Origin: CAVUOA01 sp963742955
GTDB taxonomy: Bacteria > Bacteroidota > Ignavibacteria > Tepidaquicellales > OLB5
Assembly: GCA_963742955.1 (NCBI GenBank)
Contig: CAVUOA010000008.1
Coordinates: 124,001-188,000 of the forward strand
DNA length: 64,000 nt
Reading direction: 5' to 3'
Shown piece by piece: positions 43,804-53,244 of this stretch. A model generated the notes under the pieces. That model ran no database searches. It was not told the origin of the DNA and saw only the letters and a list, made by a program, of their open reading frames with translations. The position numbers and the translations under genes were made by a program. Numbering within the stretch: the first letter of the stretch is position 1; the number at the start of each line of letters is the position of its first letter.

Positions 43804-44442
43804 ATGTTTACAGATAAAAAATTCATAACGTGTTTAAGTGGAATCTTTTCCATTATGTTTTTATTCGCGATGACTGCATTTGCACAGAACGATAATAACC
43901 CAGCACCTAGCGGTACTTCAAGTGAAGAGCACACGACGGTTTCGGAAGAAGCTATCGGCTACTGGGAGCTTAACACCTCAAACAATGCTAACAACCCGAC
44001 AAAAATAACCAAATGGAGTGAGACCGGAACGAATCTTACCGGCACATCAGAATGGAAAGACATACTGAATATAATTCACACAGTAAGCAGCAGCTTTAAT
44101 TGGGATGCTCCTCCGGAAAGAATGGTTCCCGGAATGGAATTAAACATAAAAGGTGCTTACATAAATAATGAGTACAGCACAACCGGGAAGATTCCCACAG
44201 GAATAAAAATTTACATTGATAAAGTAGGCGAGCCGATTGAAAAGCCAAGTTATGATGCTATTCAAATCGTTAAGCTTAATAAAAATTACAACTCGCATTT
44301 CTCAGAAGAGATAAACGGCAAATTCAGTGCGCCGAAATTTTTCCGCGGTAAGTCAAAAGATATCCAGGTAATTGTTGATTGTTACATCGGCACCGACCAT
44401 TATGTAACAACTTACGAATACGACTGGGTAACTACACAATAG
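43804..44442 (+). CDS. Secreted protein of unknown function, 212 aa
   Basis: A signal peptide (FITCLSGIFSIMFLFAMTAFA) is followed by a mature part rich in Thr, Asn and Ser. The middle has a hydrophilic, beta-prone section (GYWELNTSNNANNPTKITKW), and the C-terminus ends in FRGKSKDIQVIVDCYIGT and YEYDWVTTQ. No family recognised and no T9SS sorting domain. AGAAGGTGGTAG precedes the ATG as ribosome-binding region. It is the only plus-strand gene between 33 and 64 kb, with its own terminator. Confidence 0.7.
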   Translation: MFTDKKFITCLSGIFSIMFLFAMTAFAQNDNNPAPSGTSSEEHTTVSEEAIGYWELNTSNNANNPTKITKWSETGTNLTGTSEWKDILNIIHTVSSSFNWDAPPERMVPGMELNIKGAYINNEYSTTGKIPTGIKIYIDKVGEPIEKPSYDAIQIVKLNKNYNSHFSEEINGKFSAPKFFRGKSKDIQVIVDCYIGTDHYVTTYEYDWVTTQ

Positions 44443-44497
44443 AGATTTCTGCTATAACAGCTTTAAGCTGTATTCCCTACTAATTAGCAGATGAACC

Positions 44498-44527
44498 GGG
44501 GCTTAACAAAGGTTAAGCCCTTTTTTT
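44498..44527 (+). terminator. Rho-independent terminator of the secreted protein gene
   Basis: GGGCTTAAC and GTTAAGCCC form a perfect 9-bp stem followed by TTTTTTT, 55 bp after the stop at 44442. Confidence 0.85.
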
Positions 44528-44569
44528 ATCACCTAACTGAAAAGAAATTATATTAAAATCAAAAACTTT

Positions 44570-44608
44570 TTTTAAAAAACGAAACAGGACTTTGTTAAGT
44601 CCTGTTTC
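44570..44608 (-). terminator. Terminator at the end of the dcw cluster
   Basis: GAAACAGGACTT-TGTT-AAGTCCTGTTTC (44581-44608) is a perfect 12-bp stem. On the minus strand it is followed by GTTTTTT. It would end transcripts running through ftsZ. Confidence 0.8.
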
Positions 44609-44645
44609 TGTGTGTGGAGGTGTGTTGGGGAAAATATGGGGGATG

Positions 44646-44750
44646 ATGGCAAATTACCATTGCGAGTTTCCGGGTGTACCCGGAATCGAAACAATCTCGT
44701 GGTCAAAGACTGCTCCGAGACGTCATTCTCTCGCAATGGGAATTTGCCAT
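44646..44750. repeat. 105-bp near-perfect palindromic element
   Basis: The outer 21 bases on each side (ATGGCAAATTACCATTGCGA... and ...CGCAATGGGAATTTGCCAT) are reverse complements at 20 of 21 positions. The interior holds smaller inverted repeats (GGGTGTACCC, and CTCGTGG...CCGAGA). It is non-coding, between ftsZ and the terminator, and typical of an interspersed extragenic palindrome or miniature element. Confidence 0.7.
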
Positions 44751-44810
44751 ACATATTTTGGGGTCTATGTATATTAATTCTGCATATGCAGGCAAATTAA
44801 ATTTTAAAAA

Positions 44811-46061
44811 TCAATCCATCTGTCTTCTCAAGAAAGCCGGCTTATCATCATTGGTTATCTTAAGGTCATCCGTATTGAAATCAAGATCCATATCATATTC
44901 TTCATTCTTTGCTCTTATCTGCTTCACTTCATCGCTCTGCAGAAGGTTCTTTCTCTGCACTGTTGGAATATCATAATATTCAAGTTCCTGGTTGGTAGTC
45001 GGAATCTTTGTTATAACAGTATCACCTTTTTTATCAATCAGCATATTCTTTGAAGTAACACCGTCTTCCGATGCAGGATAAGTATTCAATTGTTTTTGCT
45101 GTGCAACATTAAAACCGGTTGCAATAAGCGTAACTATAATTTCATCTTCCATTCTGTCATCCGTAACAACGCCCCAGATAAGCTTTCCGTAATCGCCTGC
45201 TGTAGCTTTAATCAGCTCGGTCATCTTCTTAAGGTCGGCTATCTTGAAGTTATTATCGGCAATAATATTCATAAGAATTGATTTTGCACCCTTAATAGAA
45301 ACACCTTCAAGCAGAGGATTATCAATTGCTTCGCCTGTTGCCCTTATGGCTTTATCCTCGCCTTTAGCATATCCTATTCCCATGAGAGCATCGCCCATAT
45401 CACGCATTATTGTTTTAACATCAGCAAAATCAACGTTCACTTTACCGCGTTTTGTAATGATATCAGAAATACCTCTGGTTGCGTTATATAAAACATCATC
45501 CACTTTCTTGAAGCTGTTTTCGAATGTGATTTCATCGCCGAATACCGTAAGAAGCTTTTCATTTGGAATAATAATACAGCTGTCAACTTCCTGTTTAAGC
45601 CTCTTTAAGCCTTCCTCAGCAATCTGAAGGCGGTCATTGCCTTCAAACTCGAACGGTTTTGTTACTATACCCACAACAAGAGCTCCTGTTGCCTTTGCAA
45701 TTCTTGCTACTGCAGGCGCTCCTCCCGTTCCTGTGCCTCCGCCCATTCCGGCTGTAATAAATACCATATCACATCCTCTTACAGACTGCTCTATTTCTTC
45801 ACGGCTTTCTTCTACCGCTTTTGCCCCTTTGGTATCATCCATTCCGGCTCCGAGCCCCAAAGTGGTGTTTCTTCCGATTTGAATTTTATATTCAGCCTTG
45901 CTTTTTTCAAGGTCCTGGATATCTGTGTTAAGCGCAATAAAATCCACACCGTCCAAGCCCTTTTCTATCATGTTATTGATAGCATTTCCTCCTGCTCCTC
46001 CAACACCCAGTACTTTTATCTTAGCCCCATAGGTACTTTCAGTAACTAATCTAATTGACAT
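44811..46061 (-). CDS. ftsZ: Cell division protein FtsZ
   Basis: Tubulin-like GTPase of 416 aa that forms the Z-ring. The N-terminal GTP-binding segment is KVLGVGGAGGNAINNM; the tubulin signature loop is GGGTGTGGAP; the T7 loop NVDFADVK is present. A linker of about 90 residues leads to the conserved C-terminal peptide DKPAFLRRQMD, which binds FtsA and other partners. It is the last gene of the dcw cluster, 77 bp after ftsA. Confidence 0.98.
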   Translation of the reverse strand: MSIRLVTESTYGAKIKVLGVGGAGGNAINNMIEKGLDGVDFIALNTDIQDLEKSKAEYKIQIGRNTTLGLGAGMDDTKGAKAVEESREEIEQSVRGCDMVFITAGMGGGTGTGGAPAVARIAKATGALVVGIVTKPFEFEGNDRLQIAEEGLKRLKQEVDSCIIIPNEKLLTVFGDEITFENSFKKVDDVLYNATRGISDIITKRGKVNVDFADVKTIMRDMGDALMGIGYAKGEDKAIRATGEAIDNPLLEGVSIKGAKSILMNIIADNNFKIADLKKMTELIKATAGDYGKLIWGVVTDDRMEDEIIVTLIATGFNVAQQKQLNTYPASEDGVTSKNMLIDKKGDTVITKIPTTNQELEYYDIPTVQRKNLLQSDEVKQIRAKNEEYDMDLDFNTDDLKITNDDKPAFLRRQMD

Positions 46062-46138
46062 ATACGAGCCCCCTTCTTTCCCCTTTGACAGGGATATTTT
46101 TAGTAATTAGTTTAAATTTCAAATATTTGGAAAAATTA

Positions 46139-47398
46139 TTATAATTCATCAAACCATTGTTTGATTCTTTGTAAAATATTATTAACACCCTGTTTCTTTT
46201 TCCCTTTTCCTTTTCCCATAAGAGACCTCTTGTTATCAAGATACTTTATCCTGTGAAGAATAAGCCCGATACCTGTGGCGTAAATAGGACTTTCAACCTC
46301 TTTTATAAGTCCCCCACCAATATCTGTTGGAATACCAAGATTTACTTCAGTACCAAGTACCTGTACCCCGAGTTCTCTTGTGCCTTTAAGTAAAGAGCCG
46401 CCCCCTGTTATTACGACTCCTGCCGGCAAGTAATTTTCTATTCCGGAACGTTTTATTTCCTGGGCTGCCAGGACAAAGAGTTCTTCCATCCTAGCCTGAA
46501 TGATTCTGGATATTATACTCTTATTTACTTTTAGCGGTTTCCTTCCTTTAATACCCTGAATCGTAATCATATCATCATTTATGATTTCAGAAATCAGCGC
46601 ATACCCGAATTCTTTTTTCACTCTTTCCGCTTCTTTTTCATCTATTCCCAATGTTTCACTAATATCATTTGTCACCTGGCTTCCTGCTATTCCAATGCCT
46701 GCTGTATGCTTAATAACACCTTTCTTGAATACAGCTATGTCAGTCGTACCGCCGCCAATATCAATCATTGCAACACCCACTTTCTTTTCGCTTTCGTTAA
46801 GCACTGCATATGAAGAAGCAAGCGGCTCAAGAACAAGGTCATCTATATCAACACCGGCAGATGTAACGCAGTTCGAAAGGTCATCTATTTGAGAAACCAG
46901 ACCTGTTAGAATATTTACCTTTGCTTCCATCCTTAAGCCAAACATTCCAACCGGTACATCAAAAATTCCGTCTTTGCCGTCAATTATAAACTCCTGCGCT
47001 ATTACATCGATTATCCTTTCATCTTTTGAAAGCTTCAGGCTTTTAGCGCTGTCATAGAGCCTTTCAACATCATCACCGGAGATTATTCTATCCGGATGAG
47101 ATATTGCTACAATTCCTTCGGACTGGATGCATCTTATATGCGGTCCGGCAATTCCAACTGTAACAGATTTTATATCGTATCCGGATTTAAGCTCTGCCTC
47201 CTTTAAAGAAGCCCTGATGTTTTCTATTGTTTTGCCCGGGTTAACAACCATACCTCTTGATAAACCTGATGAAGGGGCTTTTCCAACTCCCAGTATGTTT
47301 ATTCTGCCGTCTTCCCTGATTTGAGCCACAATGGTGCAGATTTTTGTAGTTCCGACATCAAGACCGACTATTACATTTTCAAGTTCTTTTTCTTTCAT
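46139..47398 (-). CDS. ftsA: Cell division protein FtsA
   Basis: Actin-like ATPase of 419 aa that tethers FtsZ to the membrane. The phosphate-binding motifs are VGLDVGTTKICT and MIDIGGGTTDIAVF; the adenosine motif is VITGGGSLLKGT. The C-terminal amphipathic helix (NNILQRIKQWFDEL) is the membrane anchor. It is 8 bp downstream of ftsQ, as in the classic gene order. Confidence 0.97.
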   Translation of the reverse strand: MKEKELENVIVGLDVGTTKICTIVAQIREDGRINILGVGKAPSSGLSRGMVVNPGKTIENIRASLKEAELKSGYDIKSVTVGIAGPHIRCIQSEGIVAISHPDRIISGDDVERLYDSAKSLKLSKDERIIDVIAQEFIIDGKDGIFDVPVGMFGLRMEAKVNILTGLVSQIDDLSNCVTSAGVDIDDLVLEPLASSYAVLNESEKKVGVAMIDIGGGTTDIAVFKKGVIKHTAGIGIAGSQVTNDISETLGIDEKEAERVKKEFGYALISEIINDDMITIQGIKGRKPLKVNKSIISRIIQARMEELFVLAAQEIKRSGIENYLPAGVVITGGGSLLKGTRELGVQVLGTEVNLGIPTDIGGGLIKEVESPIYATGIGLILHRIKYLDNKRSLMGKGKGKKKQGVNNILQRIKQWFDEL

Positions 47399-47406
47399 AA
47401 TGAAAA

Positions 47407-48234
47407 TTAATCAGTTGTTGAAAATTTATTGTTTTTTACCACAACCATATCATTATATCTCAGGTCAACATAAGCAAATGAGAACCTGCTCTTATAGACA
47501 ATAACCTGTTTCAGAAAATTTACAAGGCAAAGCAGTTTTCTATCAATTACATTCCTGAACCCGGCATCATTAATATCTATATCTTTTACCGGGATTGAGT
47601 TCTGAATACTGTAATCCAGAAAACTGTAGTCTACCAAAAAAACAGGTGTAACATCTTCAGTTGTGTAAAGAGTAATTCCGTTACTATCCGAAAAATTTAT
47701 TTCTGAGATAAAGTTGTAAAGAATTCTGTCTATCTTGACAGATTTTCTCACTATGTACTGAGCAATTTTTAAATTCCTCAAGTCTTCCTTTGACAAGTAA
47801 TTAATATCAAGCTCCTGAGATAAGCCGCTAATGACCGGAAGGTCAAGCCCTGTATTTTCCTTCTTTAAGTTATATAAATTCAATGCGTCATCGACCAGGA
47901 ATACAGACTTACCGTTAGTTACCATTGCAAAAGGTGTTTTTTCGGTAATATCAATTCTGATTGTTCCATTTTCTCTTGTCGCATATACATTTTTAATATT
48001 TGGATGCTTGCGAATCCTGCTTTCTATTATCTCTAATGATAATGAATTAGATAAAATCAGGCTATCGTTCAGCTTTGCAAAATCAAATATTTCATCTTTT
48101 GTTAATGTTAAATTTCCTGTAACCTCAACTTTTTTAAGGTTTGTTCTGTCCTTCCAGTATCCAGAAAGCACTATACCGGAAAATGTCATAATGAGTACAA
48201 TTGAGAATAATATCATTGCTTTATATCTTCTCAT
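47407..48234 (-). CDS. ftsQ: Cell division protein FtsQ/DivIB
   Basis: Bitopic division protein of 275 aa. A short cytosolic tail (MRRYK) precedes one transmembrane helix (AMILFSIVLIMTFSGIVLSG). A POTRA-type domain follows (KKVEVTGNLTLTKDEIFDF; IRKHPNIKNVYA; IRIDITEKTPFA), then a beta domain. Divergent at the sequence level, but the topology, POTRA motif and location between murB and ftsA settle the identity. Its start overlaps the murB stop by one base. Confidence 0.9.
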   Translation of the reverse strand: MRRYKAMILFSIVLIMTFSGIVLSGYWKDRTNLKKVEVTGNLTLTKDEIFDFAKLNDSLILSNSLSLEIIESRIRKHPNIKNVYATRENGTIRIDITEKTPFAMVTNGKSVFLVDDALNLYNLKKENTGLDLPVISGLSQELDINYLSKEDLRNLKIAQYIVRKSVKIDRILYNFISEINFSDSNGITLYTTEDVTPVFLVDYSFLDYSIQNSIPVKDIDINDAGFRNVIDRKLLCLVNFLKQVIVYKSRFSFAYVDLRYNDMVVVKNNKFSTTD

Positions 48235-49140
48235 TATACCGTAACCCCCTCAAACCCAATCAGCTTTACTTCCAGCTCAAGATTGATACCTTTTTTCTCC
48301 ATTACCGTTTTACGGATTATTCTTTACCAGTGAAATCACATCTTCAGCCGTTGCATTGTCATAATTAACTATAAAGTTTGCATGTTTTGGCGATACCATT
48401 GCGCCGCCAGATTTTTTCCCTTTCAATCCGCATTCTTCAATCAGCTTTGCCGCGTAATTATCATTCGGGTTTTTGAAAATGCATCCTGCATTCGGAATCT
48501 CAACCGGCTGTGCAGCATTGCGTTTCAGAAGAAGTTCTTTTCTTATTTTACTTATTTCTTCAGGGTCTCCCTGAGGCAGCTCAAAGACACCTTCCAGCAC
48601 GGCGGTACCTTTTAAATTTGAATAACGGTATGTAAAGCCGCATTCTTCCCTGCTGAGTCTTTTAATTTCACCGTTTTTGATAACCTGAACTGATTTTATA
48701 TAAGTTGAAATCTCGCCGCCATAAGCGCCAGCATTCATCACCATTGCACCCCCAACTGTTGCGGGAATACCTGCAAGCATTTCAACACCCGAATAACTGT
48801 TCTGTATGCAGAAATCAACAAACTTTGCAATTTTAGCACCTGCTCCGGCGGTTATTTTACCATTTTCATGTTTCAGGTAGCCAAAACCGGATTCAAGATT
48901 AATCACAATACCTCTTATTCCTTCATCGCTTATCAATACATTGCTGCCATTGCCCATTACATAGTGCGGCACCTCTTTACTCTTGGCATAATTCACAATA
49001 TTTACCGCATCTAATGCATCAACAGGCTCAACGTAATAGTCAGCTACGCCGCCGATTCTGAACGTAGTAAACGGCGCAAGGCTTTCATTTAATGAAATCC
49101 TGCCTCTAAAAACCTGTTTTATTTCTGATATTGATATCAA
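48234..49140 (-). CDS. murB: UDP-N-acetylmuramate dehydrogenase, frame interrupted near the C-terminus
   Basis: FAD-dependent reductase that makes UDP-MurNAc. FAD-binding motifs are FTTFRIGGVADYY, MGNGSNVLISDEG and GIPATVGGAMVMNAGAYGG. The reductase segment reads NAGCIFKNP, with Cys where many MurB have Ser. The first frame ends at 48310 (SLVKNNP). The true tail is in another frame: after removing one A near 48320 it reads VRIIRKTVMEKKGINLELEV and ends at 48234, one base into the ftsQ start (TAATG). That restores a 301-aa protein. Confidence 0.88.
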
Positions 49141-50507
49141 TTCTTATTACCAGATAATCTTTCGATAAATTCATCACAAAGATTTGTTATATCGCCTGCA
49201 CCCTGAAAAACCAGGGTATCACTTTTTGAAACCGAGCCCTGTAAATATTCTATAATCGATTTTCTTTTTTCGAGATATTTTACATTTGCATTCAGCTTTA
49301 CCAGTTCGTTAAATATCAATTCACTTGTAACACCTTCTATGGGAATTTCCCTTGCGGGATAAATATCCATTAGAATAACCTCATCGGCTTCAAGTAAAGC
49401 TTTGGCAAATTCTCTGTAAAAATCTTTTGTCCTCGAGAAGAGATGCGGCTGAAATACGGTAATAATTTTTTCTCCGTTAGACTCCCTAAGTCCTTTCAGG
49501 CTGGCTTCGATTTCTTTCGGGTGATGAGCATAATCGTCATAAACTTTTACACCGTTTTCATTGTATTTCAGCTGCAATCTTCTGTTAACCGGGGCAAACT
49601 CTTTTATGCTTTGTTTATATTTTTCAAAATCTATGCTTAAAATTTTTGACACAGCAAAACATGCGGTAGAATTCAGCACATTATGCCTGCCGATAAGGTT
49701 AAGCGTAATATTCCTGTATTCGCTGTGTGAGTTCTGAATAGAGAAATTCAAAATCCCTTTGGATGAATAGTAACCGGAAATCCTCAGGTAATTGCCGTTT
49801 CCAAAACCGTAAGAAATTTTTTCTTTATCCAGCTTAGAAACTGAGCTTTGAACATTTTTATCATCGCCAAAGTAAATCAGCTTCGAACCTGGTTTCGAAT
49901 TGCTGCAGAATTTTACGAATGTATCTTTTATTTCCTGCAAATCTTTATATATATCAAGATGGTCTTCGTCAATGCTTGTTATTACAGCGATGTCCGGTGT
50001 CAACGTAAGAAATGACCTGTCATATTCATCTGCCTCAACGACAGCATAACTTCCATGACCTATCCTGGAAGCGCCGCCATCGAACAGTTTAACATTTCCA
50101 CCCACAAATACAAGAGGATCAAGTCCTGCATCTATTAAAACTTTCGCTATCATTGCGGTTGTAGTAGTTTTTCCGTGAGTGCCTGAAACTGCAATTAAGA
50201 ACTTATCGTTCACTATTTCACCAAGCATTTCAGCTCGCCTTATTGTTCTTATATTAAGTTCTTTTGCTCTTTCCATTTCCGGATTATCATTCTTAACAGC
50301 GGAAGAATATACAACCGTATCTAATGTGCCCTTAATATTTTCTTTTGAATGTCCTATAAAAATCTCAGCGCCTAATGAATTCAGCCTATCGGTAATATGC
50401 GATGCAGTCATATCTGAACCGGTAACTTTATACCCATTGAGTAAAAAATATTCAGCCAGCCCGCTTACGCCGATTCCCCCTATACCGATAAAGTGTATCT
50501 GTTTCAT
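49137..50507 (-). CDS. murC: UDP-N-acetylmuramate--L-alanine ligase
   Basis: Mur ligase of 456 aa that adds L-Ala to UDP-MurNAc. The N-terminus is MKQIHFIGIGGIGVSGLAEY; the ATP P-loop is VSGTHGKTTTTAMI; EADEYDRSF and YDDYAHHPKEI are ligase-specific. I start at 50507, where AGGAA precedes the ATG by 4 bp and the conserved N-terminus begins; an ATG at 50534 would add nine residues. It overlaps murB by 4 bp. Confidence 0.96.
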   Translation of the reverse strand: MKQIHFIGIGGIGVSGLAEYFLLNGYKVTGSDMTASHITDRLNSLGAEIFIGHSKENIKGTLDTVVYSSAVKNDNPEMERAKELNIRTIRRAEMLGEIVNDKFLIAVSGTHGKTTTTAMIAKVLIDAGLDPLVFVGGNVKLFDGGASRIGHGSYAVVEADEYDRSFLTLTPDIAVITSIDEDHLDIYKDLQEIKDTFVKFCSNSKPGSKLIYFGDDKNVQSSVSKLDKEKISYGFGNGNYLRISGYYSSKGILNFSIQNSHSEYRNITLNLIGRHNVLNSTACFAVSKILSIDFEKYKQSIKEFAPVNRRLQLKYNENGVKVYDDYAHHPKEIEASLKGLRESNGEKIITVFQPHLFSRTKDFYREFAKALLEADEVILMDIYPAREIPIEGVTSELIFNELVKLNANVKYLEKRKSIIEYLQGSVSKSDTLVFQGAGDITNLCDEFIERLSGNKN

Positions 50508-50534
50508 ATTTCCTATTATTGTTACCGGAATCAT

Positions 50535-51008
50535 TTAATCTTTAATACTCCCATCGTGGCGCGGGTTCTTGATATTAAGAAATTCCCTGATTAGCTCCGA
50601 ACCCCTTTCGTATTCATTAGCCCGAATTCTAAGCCATTTCCGCCTTTTTAATAATTTCAATTTGATAATCCTGTAAGGCACTTCTTCGTTTCTTTTTCTC
50701 CGTTTTCCTATTTTAATATTCAGTATTTCATTAAATAAAATTTCCCTGCTGCCGAACCTGTTTTTTAAAACAACCCTGTCACTCTTTAGTATGATTTGCC
50801 TGTTCCTTATAATATTCACGAGGACAATTACAAAAAATAAAGCAATGAACAAAATCAGTATGTAAATTATGGGGTCATTAAAAACCAGCTGAAATTTTTC
50901 TTCAAAAAACTGGCCTCTGATAACTGCATAGAGAACAAAGAATACGAGGTATATTACCAGCTGCTGGTAATAAAAATCCATCCTGTATTTATAAACTCTG
51001 TCTTCCAT
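50535..51008 (-). CDS. PH-like membrane protein between murG and murC
   Basis: A 157-aa protein with two transmembrane helices (QQLVIYLVFFVLYAVI; YILILFIALFFVIVLVNII). A basic C-terminal domain resembles a bacterial PH-like fold (QIILKSDRVVLKNRFGSREI; EILNIKIGKRRKRNEE). I use the ATG at 51008, one base after the murG stop; a TTG/ATG at 51032 would overlap murG. Its stop is followed directly by an ATG of murC. Not part of the canonical dcw set; role unknown, possibly in tethering division or cell-wall enzymes. Confidence 0.75.
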   Translation of the reverse strand: MEDRVYKYRMDFYYQQLVIYLVFFVLYAVIRGQFFEEKFQLVFNDPIIYILILFIALFFVIVLVNIIRNRQIILKSDRVVLKNRFGSREILFNEILNIKIGKRRKRNEEVPYRIIKLKLLKRRKWLRIRANEYERGSELIREFLNIKNPRHDGSIKD

Positions 51009-51009
51009 G

Positions 51010-52110
51010 TTAATTAAGTTTATTTTCAGCAAGGCGGTTAAGCATACTTGCTATTTTAGACGCAGCATCTTTATCAGCAAATTTTTTAATATTTTCTCTC
51101 ATTTCATTGAGCTTCTTTGAATCATTTATGAGCGGTAATACAACCTCCATAAATTCTACTTCAATATTACTGTCAAGTATCATCATTGCAGCGCCGGCAT
51201 CGACTATTGCCTGTGCATTTTTCTCCTGGTGATTTTCCGAAGCAAGCGGGAACGGAACAAAAACAACCGCAGCGCCAAAGCTCGCAAGCTCCATTATTGT
51301 AGAAATACCTGAACGGCACACTATTAAATCGCTTGCTGAGAATGCATAATCTATTTTTTCGATGAACTGAAATACTTTGATATTATTAAAACCGTGCACC
51401 TGATTTTTAATCTTGTCAAATTCGTTTGAGCCTGTTTGCCAGATTAACTGAATATTTTTTTTGCTTATTTCATCAATCGATTTCAGCAATATTTTGTTCA
51501 ACGAACTTGCTCCCTGGCTTCCGCCAAAAACAAACATTGTTCTTTTATTCGCGTCTAGACCGAAAAATTCCGATGCTTCATTTCTTGTATATTTTATCAA
51601 ATTAGCTCTTACAGGATACTGCATTATTTGAATGTTATCTGTTCTTTTTAAGAACTTTTTTGATTCCTCAAAATTCAATATCACTTTATCAACTTTATTG
51701 GAGAGCCATTTCACCGTAATTCCGGGGTAATAATTCCCTTCCTGAATTGCAGTTGGAATGCCAAGCTTACCCGCAGCCATTAAAACCGAGCCTGACACAA
51801 ATCCCCCTGTACCGTAAACTAAATCCGGCTTAAATTCTCTCAGGTATTTTTTGGCTTCTCTCAATGCTTTAAAAAATTTTATTAAAACTCCAATGTTCCT
51901 TGGGCTAATGCTTCTGTAAAATCCTCTCACTTCAAGTGTTTTCAATTCATATCCCGCATTAGGAACAATTTTCTCTTCTATCCTTCCTTTTGCTCCGAAA
52001 AAGATTATATGTACATTGCTATTCAGCTTTTTCATCTCATCCGCAACAGCAATTGCCGGAAATATATGTCCGCCTGTACCGCCTGCAGCAAATACTGCTT
52101 TAGTTATCAT
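51010..52110 (-). CDS. murG: Undecaprenyldiphospho-muramoylpentapeptide beta-N-acetylglucosaminyltransferase
   Basis: GT28 enzyme of 366 aa that converts lipid I to lipid II at the inner face of the membrane. The acceptor-side loop is FAAGGTGGHIFPAIAVADEM; the second Gly-rich loop is VYGTGGFVSG; the donor domain shows FGGSQGASSLN and CRSGISTIMELASFG. An upstream in-frame extension to 52194 lies in ftsW and is not family-like, so I start at the ATG at 52110, which overlaps ftsW by 11 bp. Confidence 0.96.
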   Translation of the reverse strand: MITKAVFAAGGTGGHIFPAIAVADEMKKLNSNVHIIFFGAKGRIEEKIVPNAGYELKTLEVRGFYRSISPRNIGVLIKFFKALREAKKYLREFKPDLVYGTGGFVSGSVLMAAGKLGIPTAIQEGNYYPGITVKWLSNKVDKVILNFEESKKFLKRTDNIQIMQYPVRANLIKYTRNEASEFFGLDANKRTMFVFGGSQGASSLNKILLKSIDEISKKNIQLIWQTGSNEFDKIKNQVHGFNNIKVFQFIEKIDYAFSASDLIVCRSGISTIMELASFGAAVVFVPFPLASENHQEKNAQAIVDAGAAMMILDSNIEVEFMEVVLPLINDSKKLNEMRENIKKFADKDAASKIASMLNRLAENKLN

Positions 52111-53244
52111 CTTCTTCAGGCGCAATTTCTTCCCATGGGCTTCCTTTTCCGCTTCGTCTGAATGTGGATATATTAAGCAGAATTCCCACGGCAATTGAAT
52201 TAAATATTATCGAAGTACCGCCGTAGCTTATAAACGGCAGTGTTACTCCTGTTGTCGGCATTATGCCGGTTGCAACCATCATATTAATTACTGCATTTAT
52301 ACCGATTACGAACGTTATGCCGAATGCAAGATATCTTGCAAAATCATCATCAAGATTTTTTGCGAGCTTCAGCCCGCGGTAGATAAACAAAGCAAACATT
52401 AGTATTACAAGCGCTACGCCTATATAGCCATATTCTTCACCTACTATAGAGAATACAAAGTCATCGTACGATTGTGGAAGAAAAAAATCTCTTTGATTTG
52501 AATTTCCCGGACCCACACCGAACAATGCACCGTTTCCGAATCCTATTATTGCCTGTGAAAGCTGGTAATTTGCATCCCCGCCGGAAGTATGTTCGGAATA
52601 TGAGAACAGCCGGTACATTATATACGGCTTGGAAAGAATATACAGAATCGCAATCGGGAAAATCGATAAAACCGTTACTGCAAGATGCTTGATTTTTACT
52701 TTTCCGATAAAGAACATCATCATACTGGTTATAAACACAACCGAAGCAGTCGAAAAATTAGGCTGCATAGCAACAAGCGCCGAAATCAGCATTACATACA
52801 TTATCATCGGTAAATAACCGTAGTAAAGGTTTGTAACATAATCTTTCTTTTTAGCCAGCATGTAAGCAATATTTATTACCAGTGCGTATTTCACAAAATC
52901 AGACGGCTGAAAGCTGATTCCACCGATTCTTATCCAACGCGCTGCGCCTTTAGTTGCTTCTACTCCTGCCACAAGTAAGATATAAAAGCATAAGCACTGC
53001 AAATATTATTAACGGTTTCCTGAACCTGATTAAATGCCGGTAATCAATTCTTGAAAACAGGAAAATCATAAAGATGCCAGCTCCGGCCCTGATAAGGTGG
53101 TTCTTAAACAAATACATGCTGTCACCGTTGAGCTTTAACAGACCAGCTTGAAGATGCGCTGTAAACCACTCCAAGGCTAAATGCTATCAACACCAGCACA
53201 GGAACCATAATCCACAAATCTATTTTACTTGGGCCACTGTTCAT
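52100..53244 (-). CDS. ftsW: Lipid II polymerase FtsW, reading frame interrupted twice
   Basis: SEDS-family glycosyltransferase of the divisome. Three frames join to one FtsW: 53244 down to about 53150 (MNSGPSKIDLWIMVPVLVLI, then VYSASSSW), then LLKLNGDSMYLFKNHLIRAG through FAVLMLLYL, then LLVAGVEATKGAARWIRIGG to the stop at 52100. SFQPSDFVKYALVI and TGVTLPFISYGGTS are SEDS signatures. Removing one base near 53152 and one near 52985 gives 380 aa. Its ATG overlaps the murD stop (ATGA). Confidence 0.87.

Noticed and set aside
44592..44976. Several overlapping plus-strand frames downstream of and within the ftsZ 3' end
   Set aside because: They run through the palindromic element and antisense to ftsZ; no RBS or coherent protein pattern.
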